This document shows, piece by piece, positions 6,555 to 7,227 of a DNA stretch of 7,227 nucleotides; the stretch's first letter is position 1; each line of letters starts with the position of its first letter. Below the pieces are notes generated by a model. The model was not told where the DNA came from and did no database searches. It saw only the letters and a program-made list of their open reading frames with translations. A program made the translations under genes and the position numbers. Source of the stretch: Rhodoferax sp. (GTDB taxonomy: Bacteria > Pseudomonadota > Gammaproteobacteria > Burkholderiales > Burkholderiaceae); contig JAIFMT010000001.1 in NCBI GenBank assembly GCA_020048295.1, positions 1 to 7,227 on the forward strand, written 5' to 3'.

Positions 6555-7227
6555 GTGACCTTGTCGTTGCCGCAGGCGATGGCGGCCTTTAGCCCGGATT
6601 TGCCATTGACGGTGGCTTACAGTGGCGGTGCGGACTCCAGCGCCTTGTTGCTGGCCTGCGTGCAAAAGTGGCCAGGGCAAATTCGCGCCGTGCATGTGCA
6701 TCATGGCTTGCAGGTCGCAGCCGATGATTTCGAGCAACATTGCCGCGCGGTTTGTGCCGAACTCCAGGTGCCACTGCAGGTGCAGACGGTGGATGCCAGG
6801 CATCAGCCCGGCCAAAGCCCGGAAGACGCGGCGCGGCGCGCGCGTTATGTGGCTTTTGAGTCTCTAGCCCATATGGATAAAGCGCAGACAGCTAGTTTTT
6901 CAATAGCACTTGCACAGCACGCCGATGACCAGATCGAAACCCTGCTGCTGGCGCTGAGCCGTGGCGCCGGCCTGCCGGGCCTGAGTGCCATGCCGGCGCG
7001 CTGGACGCGCGGCGGCGTCTGTTATCACCGCCCGCTGCTGCAGGTCAGTGGTGCAGAAATCCGGCGCTGGTTGACATCGCAGGGCGCATCGTTCATCGAA
7101 GACCCTAGCAATGGCGATGAAAAATTCACCCGCAACCGCATTCGTGCCCGCCTGTTGCCGGCGCTGCAGCAATGCTTTCCAGCGTTTCGCGAGACGTTTT
7201 CGCGCAGTGCCCGGCACGCGGCGCAAG
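6555..7227 (+). CDS. tilS: tRNA(Ile)-lysidine synthetase, 3' end beyond the window
   Basis: TilS uses ATP and lysine to convert the wobble cytidine of the CAU-anticodon tRNA-Ile to lysidine, so that it reads AUA and is charged with isoleucine. About 224 residues are visible. Numbered from GTG 6555, they include the PP-loop SGGADS (23-28), HHG (49-51), AQHADDQIETLLLALSRGAG (from 120) and FTRNRIRARLLP (from 191), all family signatures. The start is uncertain: GTG 6555 gives MTLSLPQAMAAF, which fits relatives in my memory; ATG 6579 gives a shorter N-terminus. The frame is open back to the accA stop, and no strong Shine-Dalgarno is seen. Residues 103-114 (SLAHMDKAQTAS) are encoded by a copy of the 33-nt repeat, lengthening a loop just before the AQHADD motif. 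Confidence 0.93.
   Translation, partial: MTLSLPQAMAAFSPDLPLTVAYSGGADSSALLLACVQKWPGQIRAVHVHHGLQVAADDFEQHCRAVCAELQVPLQVQTVDARHQPGQSPEDAARRARYVAFESLAHMDKAQTASFSIALAQHADDQIETLLLALSRGAGLPGLSAMPARWTRGGVCYHRPLLQVSGAEIRRWLTSQGASFIEDPSNGDEKFTRNRIRARLLPALQQCFPAFRETFSRSARHAAQ
6862..6894 (+). repeat. 33-nt dispersed repeat, copy B, read in frame inside tilS
   Basis: CTCTAGCCC at the left and GACAGCTA at the right are identical to copy A, with GGATAA and GCG between them; the following T-run and AATAGCA may belong to the same element. It uses codons such as CTA, ATG, AAA and AGT in an otherwise GC-rich gene. It carries no stop in the tilS frame, so the gene appears intact. Confidence 0.7.

Noticed and set aside
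5772..6815. Minus-strand open frame of 347 codons opposite accA and the start of tilS
   Set aside because: It crosses two well-identified genes on the other strand and has no recognisable domain or start signal.

Overview
The window is about 60% GC and looks like chromosomal housekeeping sequence from a betaproteobacterium, most likely Burkholderiales/Comamonadaceae (Rhodoferax- or Polaromonas-like). This rests on the recognisable order cysS - AlkA-type glycosylase - accA - tilS, on the protein sequences, and on a short dispersed repeat of a kind I associate with that family. No search could be run.

Left half (1-3222, minus strand): three exported-protein genes read leftwards. In transcription order they are a periplasmic TPR protein with a C-terminal NTF2-like domain, a periplasmic YkuD-type L,D-transpeptidase/carboxypeptidase that also ends in an NTF2-like domain, and a periplasmic cyclophilin (ppiA-like). 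The first four codons of a probable second, cytoplasmic cyclophilin lie at the window edge. The transpeptidase and cyclophilin genes overlap by 4 bp. A perfect GC hairpin with a U-tract separates the TPR gene from the transpeptidase gene.

Centre (3223-3380): a divergent intergenic region with no gene. It must hold the signals for the leftward TPR gene and the rightward cysS gene.

Right half (3381-7227, plus strand): cysS (cysteinyl-tRNA synthetase), a HhH-GPD base-excision glycosylase, accA (acetyl-CoA carboxylase alpha subunit, TTG start with a strong Shine-Dalgarno), and tilS (tRNA-Ile lysidine synthetase), which runs off the right edge. These share orientation and short gaps but serve different pathways (translation, DNA repair, fatty-acid synthesis, tRNA modification).

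The most unusual signal cuts across the genes. A repeat core of exactly 33 nt is present in three clear copies and one weaker one. One copy supplies the start codon region of the glycosylase, one is read in frame inside tilS, one encodes most of the cyclophilin signal peptide, and the weak one lies in the cysS leader. A second mobile-element-like scar, with the motif GGGGTCAGAGTC and two small hairpins, sits immediately after the accA stop codon, where tilS would be expected to begin. I saw no defence system, CRISPR array, rRNA or tRNA gene, or intact transposon.
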